Source: Asterionellopsis glacialis (lineage: Eukaryota; Bacillariophyta; Plagiogrammaphyceae; Rhaphoneidales; Asterionellopsidaceae). From it: a stretch of 15,724 nt of DNA. Of the stretch, positions 1 through 8,235 are shown one piece after another. The first letter of the stretch is position 1, and every line of letters starts with the position of its first letter. The position numbers and the translations under genes are program-made. The notes beneath the pieces were generated by a model, which saw only the letters and a list, made by a program, of their open reading frames with translations, ran no database searches and was not told the origin of the DNA. The stretch covers positions 12,290 through 28,013 of the forward strand of contig WKLE02001343.1 of NCBI GenBank assembly GCA_014885115.2, read 5' to 3'.

Positions 1-1
1 G

Positions 2-1222
2 TGGAGCGATTACAACAGCACCGAATTTTTCAATTTAAGGAATGCCAAGAGTAGACTGATCAACTGGAACACAGCGGTATTGGAAAAATTTCTTGTCAAT
101 GTAGTAGCAAGCCGTGATGGTTCGAGTGCAGATAGTTCTGCATCACAACTTTGGTTCAAAAAGCCATCCGAATCGTACCTGGATGAAGTGGTGGACGCAG
201 TCGAATTCACTGGCTTCAAATCACAGCTAGAGCATCCCGAACTGACTGCTCTTGATAGCGTGGCTCGGTCTCAACTTCGAGAATATGTTGGCCGTGTGGC
301 AGCTTTCTACAGAGATGTTCCATTTCACAACTTTGAACATGCTAGTCACGTAACGATGTCGGCTAGTAAACTTATGAAGAGAATTATTACTCCCACCGAC
401 GTTGACTTTGCAGACGCTCAAGAGGCCGAGGAAGAGTTGATGAGAAACGAAGAAGCTAGGCTGCACGAGGCTACCTTTGGTATAAGTTCTGACCCGCTCG
501 CACAATTCGCCATTGTGTTCAGTGCGCTAGTTCATGATGTCGACCACAGAGGAGTGCCAAATACAACGCTAGTTGCAGAGGATGATGAAGTTGCCAGTCG
601 ATTTAACTGCAAGAGTGTTTTAGAGCAGAATTCAATTGATGTTGCATGGGGCTTACTAACAATGCCATGTTTTACGGAGCTAAGAAATTGTATTTGTGCG
701 ACAGAAAGTGAGATTGTACGATTCCGCCAGCTTCTAATCAACAGTGTCGTTGCAACAGACATCGCAGACAAGGAAAGATCAGCCATGGGAAAAGAGCGAT
801 GGAACAAATGCTTTAATGACCAAGCACGGGGACAGATTCTAACTCCAATAGGAAGAAACCGAAAGGCAACTGTTGTCCTTGAACAAATCATTCAAGCTTC
901 TGACGTCGCCCATACCATGCAACATTGGCATGCTTTTATCAAATGGAATGAAAAGCTTTACCACGAACTATACGCAGCATTCGTGGAGGGACGAAGTGAT
1001 TCCGACCCATCAGATCCAGAAAAATGGTACAAATCTGAAATTGGATTTTTTGATTTTTATGTTATCCCACTTGCACGGAAGTTAAAACAATCAGGTGTGT
1101 TCCGAGCTGCGGGCGATGAATACCTTAATTATGCGTTAGCCAATAGACAAGAATGGATAGAAAAGGGAATGGACGTCGTACAGGATTGGAAAACTTTACT
1201 GAACGAATCTGATTCCGAGTAG
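2..1222 (+). CDS. 3',5'-cyclic nucleotide phosphodiesterase domain, C-terminal part of a probable receptor-type cyclase-PDE protein (partial, 5' end outside window)
   Basis: The frame is open from base 2 to the TAG at 1220-1222 (406 residues visible), so the gene starts left of the window. Class I PDE (HD superfamily) signatures are clear. HNFEH (residues 109-113) gives the catalytic His and a metal His. HDVDHRGVPN (178-187) gives metal ligands H178 and D179 plus the conserved second His. SDVAH (300-304) carries the last metal Asp, D301. The enzyme should hydrolyse cAMP or cGMP to the 5'-monophosphate. The segment before the domain (FFNLRNAKSRLINWN, about residues 9-23) resembles the linker in diatom proteins where a transmembrane nucleotide cyclase precedes the PDE; that fusion is inferred, because the cyclase would lie outside the window. 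At the position of the usual invariant purine-binding Gln there is Glu (E346). No intron is seen in this part. The domain call is firm; substrate and full architecture are not. Confidence 0.9.
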   Translation, partial: WSDYNSTEFFNLRNAKSRLINWNTAVLEKFLVNVVASRDGSSADSSASQLWFKKPSESYLDEVVDAVEFTGFKSQLEHPELTALDSVARSQLREYVGRVAAFYRDVPFHNFEHASHVTMSASKLMKRIITPTDVDFADAQEAEEELMRNEEARLHEATFGISSDPLAQFAIVFSALVHDVDHRGVPNTTLVAEDDEVASRFNCKSVLEQNSIDVAWGLLTMPCFTELRNCICATESEIVRFRQLLINSVVATDIADKERSAMGKERWNKCFNDQARGQILTPIGRNRKATVVLEQIIQASDVAHTMQHWHAFIKWNEKLYHELYAAFVEGRSDSDPSDPEKWYKSEIGFFDFYVIPLARKLKQSGVFRAAGDEYLNYALANRQEWIEKGMDVVQDWKTLLNESDSE

Positions 1223-1461
1223 ACATTATAATATTTTTTAAAAAACTTTTAAAGAGCTACACTATTTGTACTCATCAGCTCATACAACACGCATCATTCA
1301 ATCCGCACAGCTTGGTTCTCTTTGTTCTGCTACGGCTCATCACTAAATATCTATTAGTAGATCGATTTGAACAGACTTCGGGAGTTTGTAGGAGTTGGAT
1401 CTAGATACTATTGGATGTGAAATGCAATAAAAGGTCTGAATGTTTAAAACCGCTTTCAGTT
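1223..1461. other. Convergent 3' intergenic region between the PDE and M20-like genes
   Basis: This short AT-rich spacer separates two genes that run towards each other. A plus-strand AATAAA lies at 1426-1431, about 200 bases after the PDE stop. A minus-strand AATAAA at 1466-1461 overlaps the M20 stop codon. Either could act in 3' end formation, but diatom polyadenylation signals are loose, so this is only suggestive. Confidence 0.4.
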
Positions 1462-3087
1462 TTATTGCGTTGAGTTCATTTTCATGCCGAAAAGCTCGTG
1501 AATGGCGCTTAAATGCACTGCAAATGCAGTTGGTATTGTGTCCAAGTCAATATACTCATCTGTGGCATGCATCCCTCCAAAGTCTACACCATAGCCAGTG
1601 GTAGCTGGTATATTGTATTGAACCAACAAGTTACCTACATTAGACGGACCTGAAACTTTGCTTGGTATAATCTTTCCTTTATGCTCTGCTATTATGGAGC
1701 TTTCCATGGCTTGTCGAAGAGCATGATGAGGTGGGAGCAGAAACGCAGGCCAAGATTCTAAATTAGATATGCGAACGATAGCACCACAATCAGTGCTACT
1801 GCTAGAAATAGTCTTCATGATGTCAGATCCAATAGCTTGAAGATGAGTACAAGATTCCTCCGTACCAAAGGTTGGTGTAGTACGTGTATCAATATTGATT
1901 GAAATTGACGACATTATCTCTAACAGTGTGTTCGGTGCTACTTTCCCCTTGAAATTAACAAAGCAGTCACCCTTGGAAGGGTATTCTGTGTGGATATTGG
2001 CAACAATCATTTCAAGTTTCCGTTGGATATCAACTTTATGTAATAAGCTTTCTTTATTTGAAGCATGTTGATTCTTCATAATTGCTATATGAACATCGGC
2101 CACATCTGGTATTATTGAAAATCCTTGAGAACTAGCCAATTGAAGGATTTTGATATTGCAAGTTTTCATGGAAGAACCAATATCTACCAAAACCCTAGAC
2201 ATTTTGATTGCTGCATTAATACCTAGGTTCTTTGATGAGCCAGAATGATAGGAAGTTCCACCTATGTGAATATGATAGAGTAAGCCTTCCGTGTCAGATG
2301 ATGTACACGTTTGCTTGGATTGACTTTGCAGTGCTGTAATTGTACGTTTTGGACTCAAAGGAAACTCATCATTATGATCCGTCTGTTGTGTTCCTGTTGG
2401 ATCAGGTAGTTGAGTTTGTTGAAAATCTAAAATGGCCTTTCCTACAAATGTCAGATGTTCATTACCAGTTTCACAATTTGGAAGTTCAATGGTTACAACT
2501 GATCGTTCAAAACCTCGACTACCAATGTTCAATGCATCATTACCAGGATACCCAATAATGACACCACAGCTACCATCGTCGCTCGCTGTTGATGTTGTTG
2601 AGGTTGATTCTTTCAGCTCCCCATTTTTATTCTGACGAAGCTTTGGATATTTCTGTAATAAAGCTTTGATTCCTTGAAATTTACCTGTATGTTCTGCTGC
2701 ATCGAAAAAAAGAATGAGTGTACCCTTCATATTGTTTGAATCGTTTTGTTGTTGTTGTTGTTGTTGTTTCATAAGTTGTCGTCCAATTTCTACAAACATA
2801 GCTGCTGCTACTTTACTATCAGCAGAACCTCGTCCATACAACAATATTGACGACGACGACGATGATTGTTTGTCAGAACATTTCACAATATCTCCTGAAA
2901 AAGGAGATCGTGACCATAGTTGAACATCTCCAACAGGTGCCGTATCAATTACTGCATCTAAAACAATCATTGGTCCAGGTTGAGAACCCTTAATTTCAGC
3001 AATGACACCAACTACATTTGAAAGTTTTGGTTGTTGCATTTGTTGTTCTTTCTTTTTATTTTGAATCGTTATTTCTGTGTTATCATC

Positions 3088-3119
<32 letters not shown>

Positions 3120-3360
3120 CATTGTAGTAAAGTAGTTGAGGGACTAGATTGGCATCTTTCATGGGTTGTACAAGTGCTTGACATATAGATTGAGGGTCAT
3201 CAATACCTCCTTGACTTGGTATTTGTACAAGTTTCTGTGTCAGTTGAATAATCCGTTTTATAGTATGGTCATCAGGAGAAAATTCCGAGCAAGAGGACGA
3301 TGAAAATGATGATGATGACGACAACATATAGAGTGACATTAGGACGAACTGATTATACAT
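1462..3360 (-). CDS. M20-family metallopeptidase/deacylase-like protein with altered active site
   Basis: One uninterrupted frame; the first ATG is at 3360 (632 aa), and an in-frame TAG lies upstream. The fold markers follow M20 enzymes (ArgE/DapE/carboxypeptidase G2 type) in order: DTAPVGD (139-145), GRGSADSK (176-183) with the bridging Asp D181, FFDAAEHTG (218-226) with metal Glu E223, SYHSG (370-374) in the lid/dimer domain, and GGMHATDEY (595-603) with the last His, H598. Three key positions differ: the His of HxD is Val137, the catalytic Glu of the EE pair is Ala222, and the Glu/Asp of the GEP motif is Tyr271. It may therefore be a non-classical or inactive M20 protein. The N-terminus has a short hydrophobic run (residues 5-12) followed by poly-Ser, a possible signal peptide. 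Poly-Asp (81-93) and poly-Gln (199-205) are low-complexity insertions. Family assignment is good; catalytic activity and substrate are unknown. Confidence 0.85.
2746..2768. repeat. TTG trinucleotide repeat (poly-Gln run in the M20-like gene)
   Basis: Seven uninterrupted TTG units on the plus strand read as CAA (Gln) on the coding strand and encode Gln199-205. It lies between the GRGSADSK and AAEHTG motifs, at a probable surface loop. Confidence 0.9.
3082..3122. repeat. ATC trinucleotide repeat (poly-Asp run in the M20-like gene)
   Basis: About 41 bases of ATC units, broken once by ACC, read as GAT (Asp) with a single Gly on the coding strand. It encodes an acidic insertion at residues 81-93, before the first M20 motif. 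Such tracts vary in length between alleles. Confidence 0.9.
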
Positions 3361-3961
3361 GAGGATCAAGCCAGTTGAGTCAGATGAAATGTAAAACTTC
3401 AATTTTCTTTCCTTCTAGTCTTGTTCCTTCTCTGAAAGGTTGCAGTTGTGCAAGTGTTTTACAGTACGTAGAATATCTAAAAGTCACATTCATGTACCGC
3501 CATTCCAAAGAACAACAACTGCACTGTTCCATCTTGTATCATGATTCATGATGCGACTTTTGAGATTAATTAACTTTAACTTCTTTGATGATTTTGAACT
3601 TCCCGAGGACGAAATTTGAAAACAAAAAATCTTCGCTGTCCGATATGTCGGTCAGTCCATCGGTGAGCGATCGTACGCAGTACCGCTCTCTAGCACAATC
3701 GAGACGATACAATTATTGGAAACACTTCCTTCCATACACATAATAATATTACGATTCTAGTAATATATTCCTCGGAAGTGTTTTCTCTTTCCTCCCATCC
3801 GGTCCGTCCGCATGCCGTGTGTACATTTTTCGTTCGAGTGAACCAGATTACCGCTTACTTTTTGTCCCTATGGCTCAATACCTGTTTACCGTAGACCTGT
3901 ACGGTCGGACTTTCGAACAGCGTACTTTTACATCAAGTCAACCAATTTTCCAGGAAGCAAG
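3361..3961. promoter_or_regulatory. Divergent promoter region between the M20-like gene and RPL23A
   Basis: These 600 bases separate two divergently transcribed genes and must hold both promoters and 5' UTRs. No convincing TATA box could be singled out. Visible structure is a nested inverted repeat at 3718-3783 and a small palindrome at 3538-3552 (ATCATG and CATGAT around 3 bases). A few GTACC/GTACGG-like words occur near 3671-3682 and 3888-3904. No ORF worth calling lies here. Confidence 0.6.
3718..3783. repeat. Nested inverted repeat in the M20/RPL23A promoter region
   Basis: The outer arms AAACACTTCC (3720-3729) and GGAAGTGTTT (3774-3783) are perfectly complementary over 10 bp. Between them the inner arms ATATTAC (3746-3752) and GTAATAT (3760-3766) pair over 7 bp around a 7-base loop. 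It could be a dyad protein-binding site or form a cruciform; function unknown. Confidence 0.75.
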
Positions 3962-4754
3962 ATGGCAGGGGCAGGTGAGCAAGCGGCGATGAAATCGGTT
4001 TCGATGATGAATGTGAAAACAACAATGGTCTTTGCAATGTATGGGGAATGATCATGAGGAAGTTTTGAAAGAAAGTGTTGGAAATTGATCGACAATCATG
4101 GCGTTTCGTTGTCGATCGGTGTGATGAGCACCAGACGAGAGAAACAACGCGATACGAAAAAAAACCGAAGGACGGACGTTTCTGCATGGAAACCATGAAA
4201 ACCCGTGGACTACCACCAGCACGAAGATGTTGTGTTTGCACAATTGAAAATGACCATGAGGACGGCGATTATCACAATGACGACATTCTTGAGTATTCTC
4301 ACATTCTTGTTGTTTTTCGTTTGTGTTCATTGATACCACAGCAAAAGCATCAGCAGTCAGCAAGACCTTGAAAAAGGGCATTTCCAAAAAGGGAACCCGC
4401 ATCCACACCAAGGTTCACTTTTACAAGCCCAAGACTCTGTCTTTGGATCGCAAGCCAAAGTACAGCCGTAAGAGTACCCCAAAGAAGAATACCTTGGACA
4501 AGTACTCCGTGATCAAGTACCCCTTGACCACTGAATCTTCCATGAAATTGATCGAAGATTCCAACACTCTTGTTTTCATTGTTGACATCAAGTCCAACAA
4601 GCGTCAAATCAAGGCTGCCGTTAAGGAACTTTACAACATTGAATGCGAAAAGGTCAACACCCTCATCACCCCAAGGGGCCTCAAGAAGAGTTATGTTCGA
4701 TTGAGCAAGGACTTTGATGCTCTTGATGTTGCAAACCGAGTTGGTGTCATCTAA
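3962..4754 (+). CDS. RPL23A: 60S ribosomal protein uL23 (L23a), two exons
   Basis: Spliced model: exon 1 is 3962-3974 (13 bases) and exon 2 is 4342-4754, giving 141 aa. The donor GTGAGC (3975) and the acceptor ending CCACAG (4341) restore the frame as M-A-G-A-A-K-A-S-A. The body matches eukaryotic L23a closely: [13 protein letters not shown] core ([17 protein letters not shown]), [34 protein letters not shown] and the C-terminal [20 protein letters not shown]. The protein binds large-subunit rRNA close to the peptide exit tunnel in cytosolic ribosomes. The basic N-terminal extension typical of the eukaryotic form is present. An intron just after the start codon is common in ribosomal protein genes of compact algal genomes. 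Exon 2 is certain. Exon 1 rests on ATG, donor and frame agreement only, since a 13-base exon cannot be proved by homology. Confidence 0.93.
3975..4341 (+). other. Intron of RPL23A
   Basis: A GT-AG intron of 367 bases, the longest proposed in the window. It holds a perfect 9-bp hairpin: GATCGACAA (4087-4095) pairs with TTGTCGATC (4109-4117) around a 13-base loop, with two further G-T wobble pairs possible. Two RTGATGA words (4004-4010 and 4121-4127) look like snoRNA C boxes, but no matching CTGA D box follows. Open frames inside are chance. Confidence 0.8.
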
Positions 4755-6167
4755 GGAGACAGCAAAATAAACTATAAAATGATATAATATAATACACTGT
4801 CCAGACCCCTCAAAACACACAGACGAACAACAACTCAATAGTTTTCTGCTGTTGAGGCTTTTTGTTATGCATGTTGCGTCTGTCTCTTGTCGAACTATTT
4901 TTGTTTCTAGAAGTGTTATTTTGATGAGATAAAGAAATATTGATTGGATGCTGACGTTTGTGCTCTGGAACAACTGGATAATAGAGTAGCTGTTGAAAAC
5001 AAAAGGCTTCCTCCAGTACAGTTTACCGAACAACTAAATGACTATTTGGAGGATGTTAACATTTTTCTATTTGTTATAGTTATTGTGCATGAAATCCGGA
5101 AATAACTCTAGCCACAATCAAACTGAACTGATATGGCGAGAAATCATCGTGTTGTAGGCGCATTAGAAAAAGTGCCATACAAATATTCCATTATAACCGA
5201 AAGTTCTTTTTATTGGATTGAATAGGTTTGACTTTTGTAACAGATTGGATGTAAGTCTTACATTCTTCTACCCAGACGCCTAGACAATATTATGTATACT
5301 GCATATAAATAGAAAATGAATCAATACAATACATACAACCTATTGTTAGAATTTTGATCACATGTCACAATTATTTGTATCTACAGAATCATATGATCCA
5401 TATGGGAATTTCTTAGTTTCAAAACTCGCAAGATAGATCAAGATGCTCAAGAATAAATGATTTGTCAATCACTTTGAATGGCAACCTTTGCGTTGTCACC
5501 ATTTCAGATGTGATGTGGTGTAAAAATAAATTCTTCATTGCAACTTTATTTTTATTCAAGCGATTTCAAAAATAATGTCCAACATTTTGTCTGAACGGAA
5601 CTTACCCATAGAGACAAAGGGAAGAAAGAATCAACTATTTTGTTGTTTTTAGACATTTCAAAACAGAAGTAGGACCTCTAGAGAGGAGTATCAAAAGAGG
5701 GATACTACTACACAGTACATTCCGGTATCCAAACTCTCAACAAAATCACAAAAAAACATATCTTGCTTTCTTGCATTACGTAATGTAGGAAAGATGGCTT
5801 TTCGAACGCCGAAAACCATGATGTCAACAAGAAACCATTCTTTTGCTACTCTAGAGAGACTAGCTCTTTTTCCATTGAACTGTCATCTAATCTCTCCCCT
5901 TCCTGAAAAAGAGATCAGAGCTGGGTACGGAACTCTGCGTATCAAAGTAGCATGAAAGTGTACCTGGTACCGTAGAACCCACAAACAGTCGTATTCATAG
6001 TTACTAGAGTAAATCGCAAACACAGACAGTATTATACCAGTACAGGTAGGACCTCTAGTGAACAGGTAGCTTACTACCGGTATCGCCCTATGTAGTCCTC
6101 TGCTACTCCGATTACAGGTACTGTACCTTAGTACTCAGGACGAGAGTCGTAGGAAAGAAAGCCTCAA
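4755..6167. other. Intergenic region, about 1.4 kb without a gene
   Basis: No frame with protein-like content or family motifs was seen on either strand. The left part, after the RPL23A stop, is AT-rich 3' flank. The right part is presumably the promoter of the glycerol-3-phosphate dehydrogenase gene. Visible structure: GTAGGACCTCTAG occurs at 5669-5681 and again at 6046-6058; CTCTTTTTC (5864-5872) is complementary to GAAAAAGAG (5905-5913); and a cluster of GTACC/GGTAC words lies at 5960-6127. A short unrecognised ncRNA cannot be excluded. Confidence 0.6.
5960..6127. repeat. GTACC/GGTAC-rich cluster A, upstream of glycerol-3-phosphate dehydrogenase
   Basis: GTACC/GGTAC occur at 5960, 5966 and 5967 (overlapping as the palindrome GGTACC), 6117 and 6123. 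Related words CAGGTA, TACCAG and ACCGGTA lie between them. The cluster ends 40 bases before the first ATG of the gene. Its make-up resembles clusters B and C. Confidence 0.65.
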
Positions 6168-7559
6168 ATGATAAAAAAAGCAACAAGGAACAACCAACAA
6201 CCAAAAGATATCAGCATCATGTCAGGTATATACAGCAACAAGTCCACATTAGTGACAGCTACGGTCAGTGTAGCATCGCTATTGACAGGTGTGGCCTTGG
6301 CAACGTATGGGTTACGATTGCGAGATCGAGAACGGCTTCGTCAGGCCACTTCGCGGATTCGAAAGAATTTGCACCCTTGTCAAAGATATGCTTTGGGCCC
6401 CTTCTTGTTACGTCCTAAAAAACAAGAAACCGTATTGGTCGTTGGTGCAGGAGCGTATGGAACTGCCATGGCGTATGCTGCTGCGGTCAATCATCATGAG
6501 GTTATTCTGTTCATGAGAGATGCCGCACAATGCGAATGTATTAATACCAAAGGATACAATCCAAAATATATCGGTGAAGAATATCCTCTTTCGCCGGAGG
6601 GAAATAAAATTCGTGGAATTTGCACACAAGAAGAATTGAAATCGCTATTACTACAAGAAGAAAAAAATCTTGTTGTCATTTTGGCTTTGCCGTGTCAGTT
6701 GACACCCAAATGGTGCGCGGCGCACAAGGATTGGATCCTGCCAGGAACTCTTTTAGTGAGTACGGCCAAGGGACTATATGTCGAAACGCAACAATTAATT
6801 GGACATGCTATTTTAGATGCCTTGGACCGTGCGGAACAACCCTTGTGTTTTCTAAGTGGACCAGGATTTGCACTTGATATTGTCAAGGGCGATCCGACCA
6901 ATGTGGTAGTAGCATCTGATCGACTGGCACAGGCTGTGCGAATTCAAAAACTATTAAGCCATCCCCGACGATTTCGAGTGTATACTTCGCAAGATCCGGT
7001 AAGTTATCACAATATGTATGTGATTATACATACATCGTGGTTGGTTCAAGTCTCGGTTACAAATTCATTGCTTTTGGTCTTATATTATTCTATTATACAG
7101 GTGGGTGTTCAATTAGGTGGTGCACTCAAAAACCCTTTGGCAGTTGGTGCAGGTATGATTGCTGGAATGGGATTTGGTATCAATACATTGTCCGCAGTCA
7201 TTACACGTGCGAGTTCCGAATTATGTGATCTGTGCATCGCCATGGGCGGCGAAGCTTCCACCATTAATGGTTTGGCCGGAATTGGTGATTTGATGCTCAC
7301 CTGTTTTTCACCTAAATCACGGAATCAACAATGCGGTCAACGGCTCATGGCTGGTGAAAAAATCAATGAAATTTTAAAGGACATGACGGTTGAGGGTGTG
7401 GCAACAGCTCACGTGGCCGTCGCTTATGCTGAAATGTGTGGATTGGACTTGCCACTTTTTGGTATGGTCCATGCTCTGTTGAGTGAAAAAATAGATCCGT
7501 CACAAGCGGTAGAATTACTTATGGGACGACCCCTCAAACACGAAAATACTCCCCATTAA
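6168..7559 (+). CDS. gpsA: Glycerol-3-phosphate dehydrogenase [NAD(P)+], GpsA-type, with N-terminal membrane anchor
   Basis: Spliced model: exons 6168-6998 and 7101-7559, 429 aa. It interconverts dihydroxyacetone phosphate and sn-glycerol-3-phosphate with NAD(P)H, supplying glycerolipid backbones. Motifs in order: nucleotide-binding VVGAGAYGTAMA (91-102), STAKGL (198-203), LSGPGFA (229-235), and after the splice GVQLGGALKNPLA (279-291) with the catalytic Lys (K287), NGLAGIGDLMLTC and SRNQQCG. A hydrophobic stretch at 27-50 followed by Arg-rich sequence (RLRDRERLR) precedes the enzyme domain and suggests a membrane anchor or organelle targeting; the compartment cannot be told. The first ATG (6168) is used; the second (6219) has A at -3 and is a real alternative (412 aa). 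The intron is in frame and stop-free, so an unspliced reading would give 463 residues with an insertion inside a conserved motif; removing it restores the family consensus. Confidence 0.92.
   Translation: MIKKATRNNQQPKDISIMSGIYSNKSTLVTATVSVASLLTGVALATYGLRLRDRERLRQATSRIRKNLHPCQRYALGPFLLRPKKQETVLVVGAGAYGTAMAYAAAVNHHEVILFMRDAAQCECINTKGYNPKYIGEEYPLSPEGNKIRGICTQEELKSLLLQEEKNLVVILALPCQLTPKWCAAHKDWILPGTLLVSTAKGLYVETQQLIGHAILDALDRAEQPLCFLSGPGFALDIVKGDPTNVVVASDRLAQAVRIQKLLSHPRRFRVYTSQDPVSYHNMYVIIHTSWLVQVSVTNSLLLVLYYSIIQVGVQLGGALKNPLAVGAGMIAGMGFGINTLSAVITRASSELCDLCIAMGGEASTINGLAGIGDLMLTCFSPKSRNQQCGQRLMAGEKINEILKDMTVEGVATAHVAVAYAEMCGLDLPLFGMVHALLSEKIDPSQAVELLMGRPLKHENTPH
6999..7100 (+). other. Stop-free 102-bp intron of the glycerol-3-phosphate dehydrogenase gene
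   Basis: It starts GTAAGT (6999) and ends TTATACAG (7100). Its length is a multiple of three and the reading frame through it has no stop. Splicing joins QDP to VGVQLGGALKNP, the normal family sequence. Retention would insert 34 mostly hydrophobic residues. Confidence 0.9.
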
Positions 7560-7603
7560 AAGAAAATTAAAAGTAATGCACGAAAGGAGTGTGGAGTGAA
7601 TCA

Positions 7604-7633
7604 ATTTGTTTTGTTTTGTTTTGTAAAACAAAT
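7604..7633. repeat. Inverted repeat in the 3' flank of the glycerol-3-phosphate dehydrogenase gene
   Basis: ATTTGTTTT (7604-7612) and AAAACAAAT (7625-7633) are perfectly complementary over 9 bp around a 12-base loop made of TTTTG units. It starts 45 bases after the stop codon and would form a weak A/U hairpin in the 3' UTR. Confidence 0.6.
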
Positions 7634-7885
7634 GAATCGCATTTTCATCTTCCAGACTAGGGCTATATAGTTAGTTTTGATCAATTTTTGCAAACTTTTC
7701 CGTTATATTTGGTTAGTCTAATGCGTTGCTAAAAAGTTTCGATGTAAGGTATACACAAAATCTCATCTTGTTTCTGTCAAGTCAAAGAACCAATTCCTCC
7801 TACGGAATGATCAGCGTGTTGGGAGTAAAACATGATCGTGTCGATGATTATTCTCCTCAGGGGTTGGACCAGAAGGTATTACAGC

Positions 7886-8235
7886 ACAGGTAGGTAATTT
7901 ATATATATAATATTATAATAAATGTTGTATACTTTGCCTGCTGTACCTCGTACAACGTAAATTTCGTTTACCTGTATAGCAGAACAATTCTTACCAGGTA
8001 TACCTATGGGTAGGACAAATTTTATAAAGTACCCTTCGTTGACTACAGTGCCTGGTACCCATGTACGTTCTACCTGTTACCAGTAGGTACCAGTACAAGG
8101 TATTTTTAAAGATGCATGAACCCGGGGGACTAATATAATACTCCTAATTGTTATTTTGCCTTACCCGTACCTGGTGCCTTGTAGTAACAGGTGGGATACC
8201 TGTACCTGGTACATGGTAGGTCCTATGAATTACTA
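7886..8235. repeat. GTACC/GGTAC-rich cluster B, upstream of aldehyde dehydrogenase
   Basis: GTACC/GGTAC words are at 7943, 8029, 8054 and 8055 (GGTACC), 8086 and 8087 (GGTACC), 8167, 8202 and 8208, with many CAGGTA, TACCTG and TACCAG words between. The motif GTACCTGGTAC (8202-8212) also appears, with one more C, at 5960 in cluster A. No long direct repeat unit or terminal inverted repeat was found. Confidence 0.7.

Noticed and set aside
3360..3402. Extended start of the M20-like protein at 3402
   Set aside because: That position is a TTG codon; the first ATG in the frame is at 3360 and an in-frame stop lies just upstream of the TTG.
3975..4341. C/D-box snoRNA in the RPL23A intron
   Set aside because: Two good C-box words (4004-4010, 4121-4127) are present but no CTGA D box follows either within the intron, and there is no terminal stem around them.
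4350..5033. Long minus-strand frame opposite RPL23A exon 2
   Set aside because: It is the antisense shadow of a strongly conserved ribosomal protein exon and has no family features of its own.
7040..7062. tRNA T-arm-like GGTTCAAGTC in the glycerol-3-phosphate dehydrogenase intron
   Set aside because: The flanking bases do not form a 5-bp T stem and no acceptor, D or anticodon arms can be drawn around it.
7886..8235. A MITE or other transposon as the source of cluster B
   Set aside because: No terminal inverted repeats, no target site duplication and no long alignment to clusters A or C could be found by eye, so only a word-enrichment claim is made.
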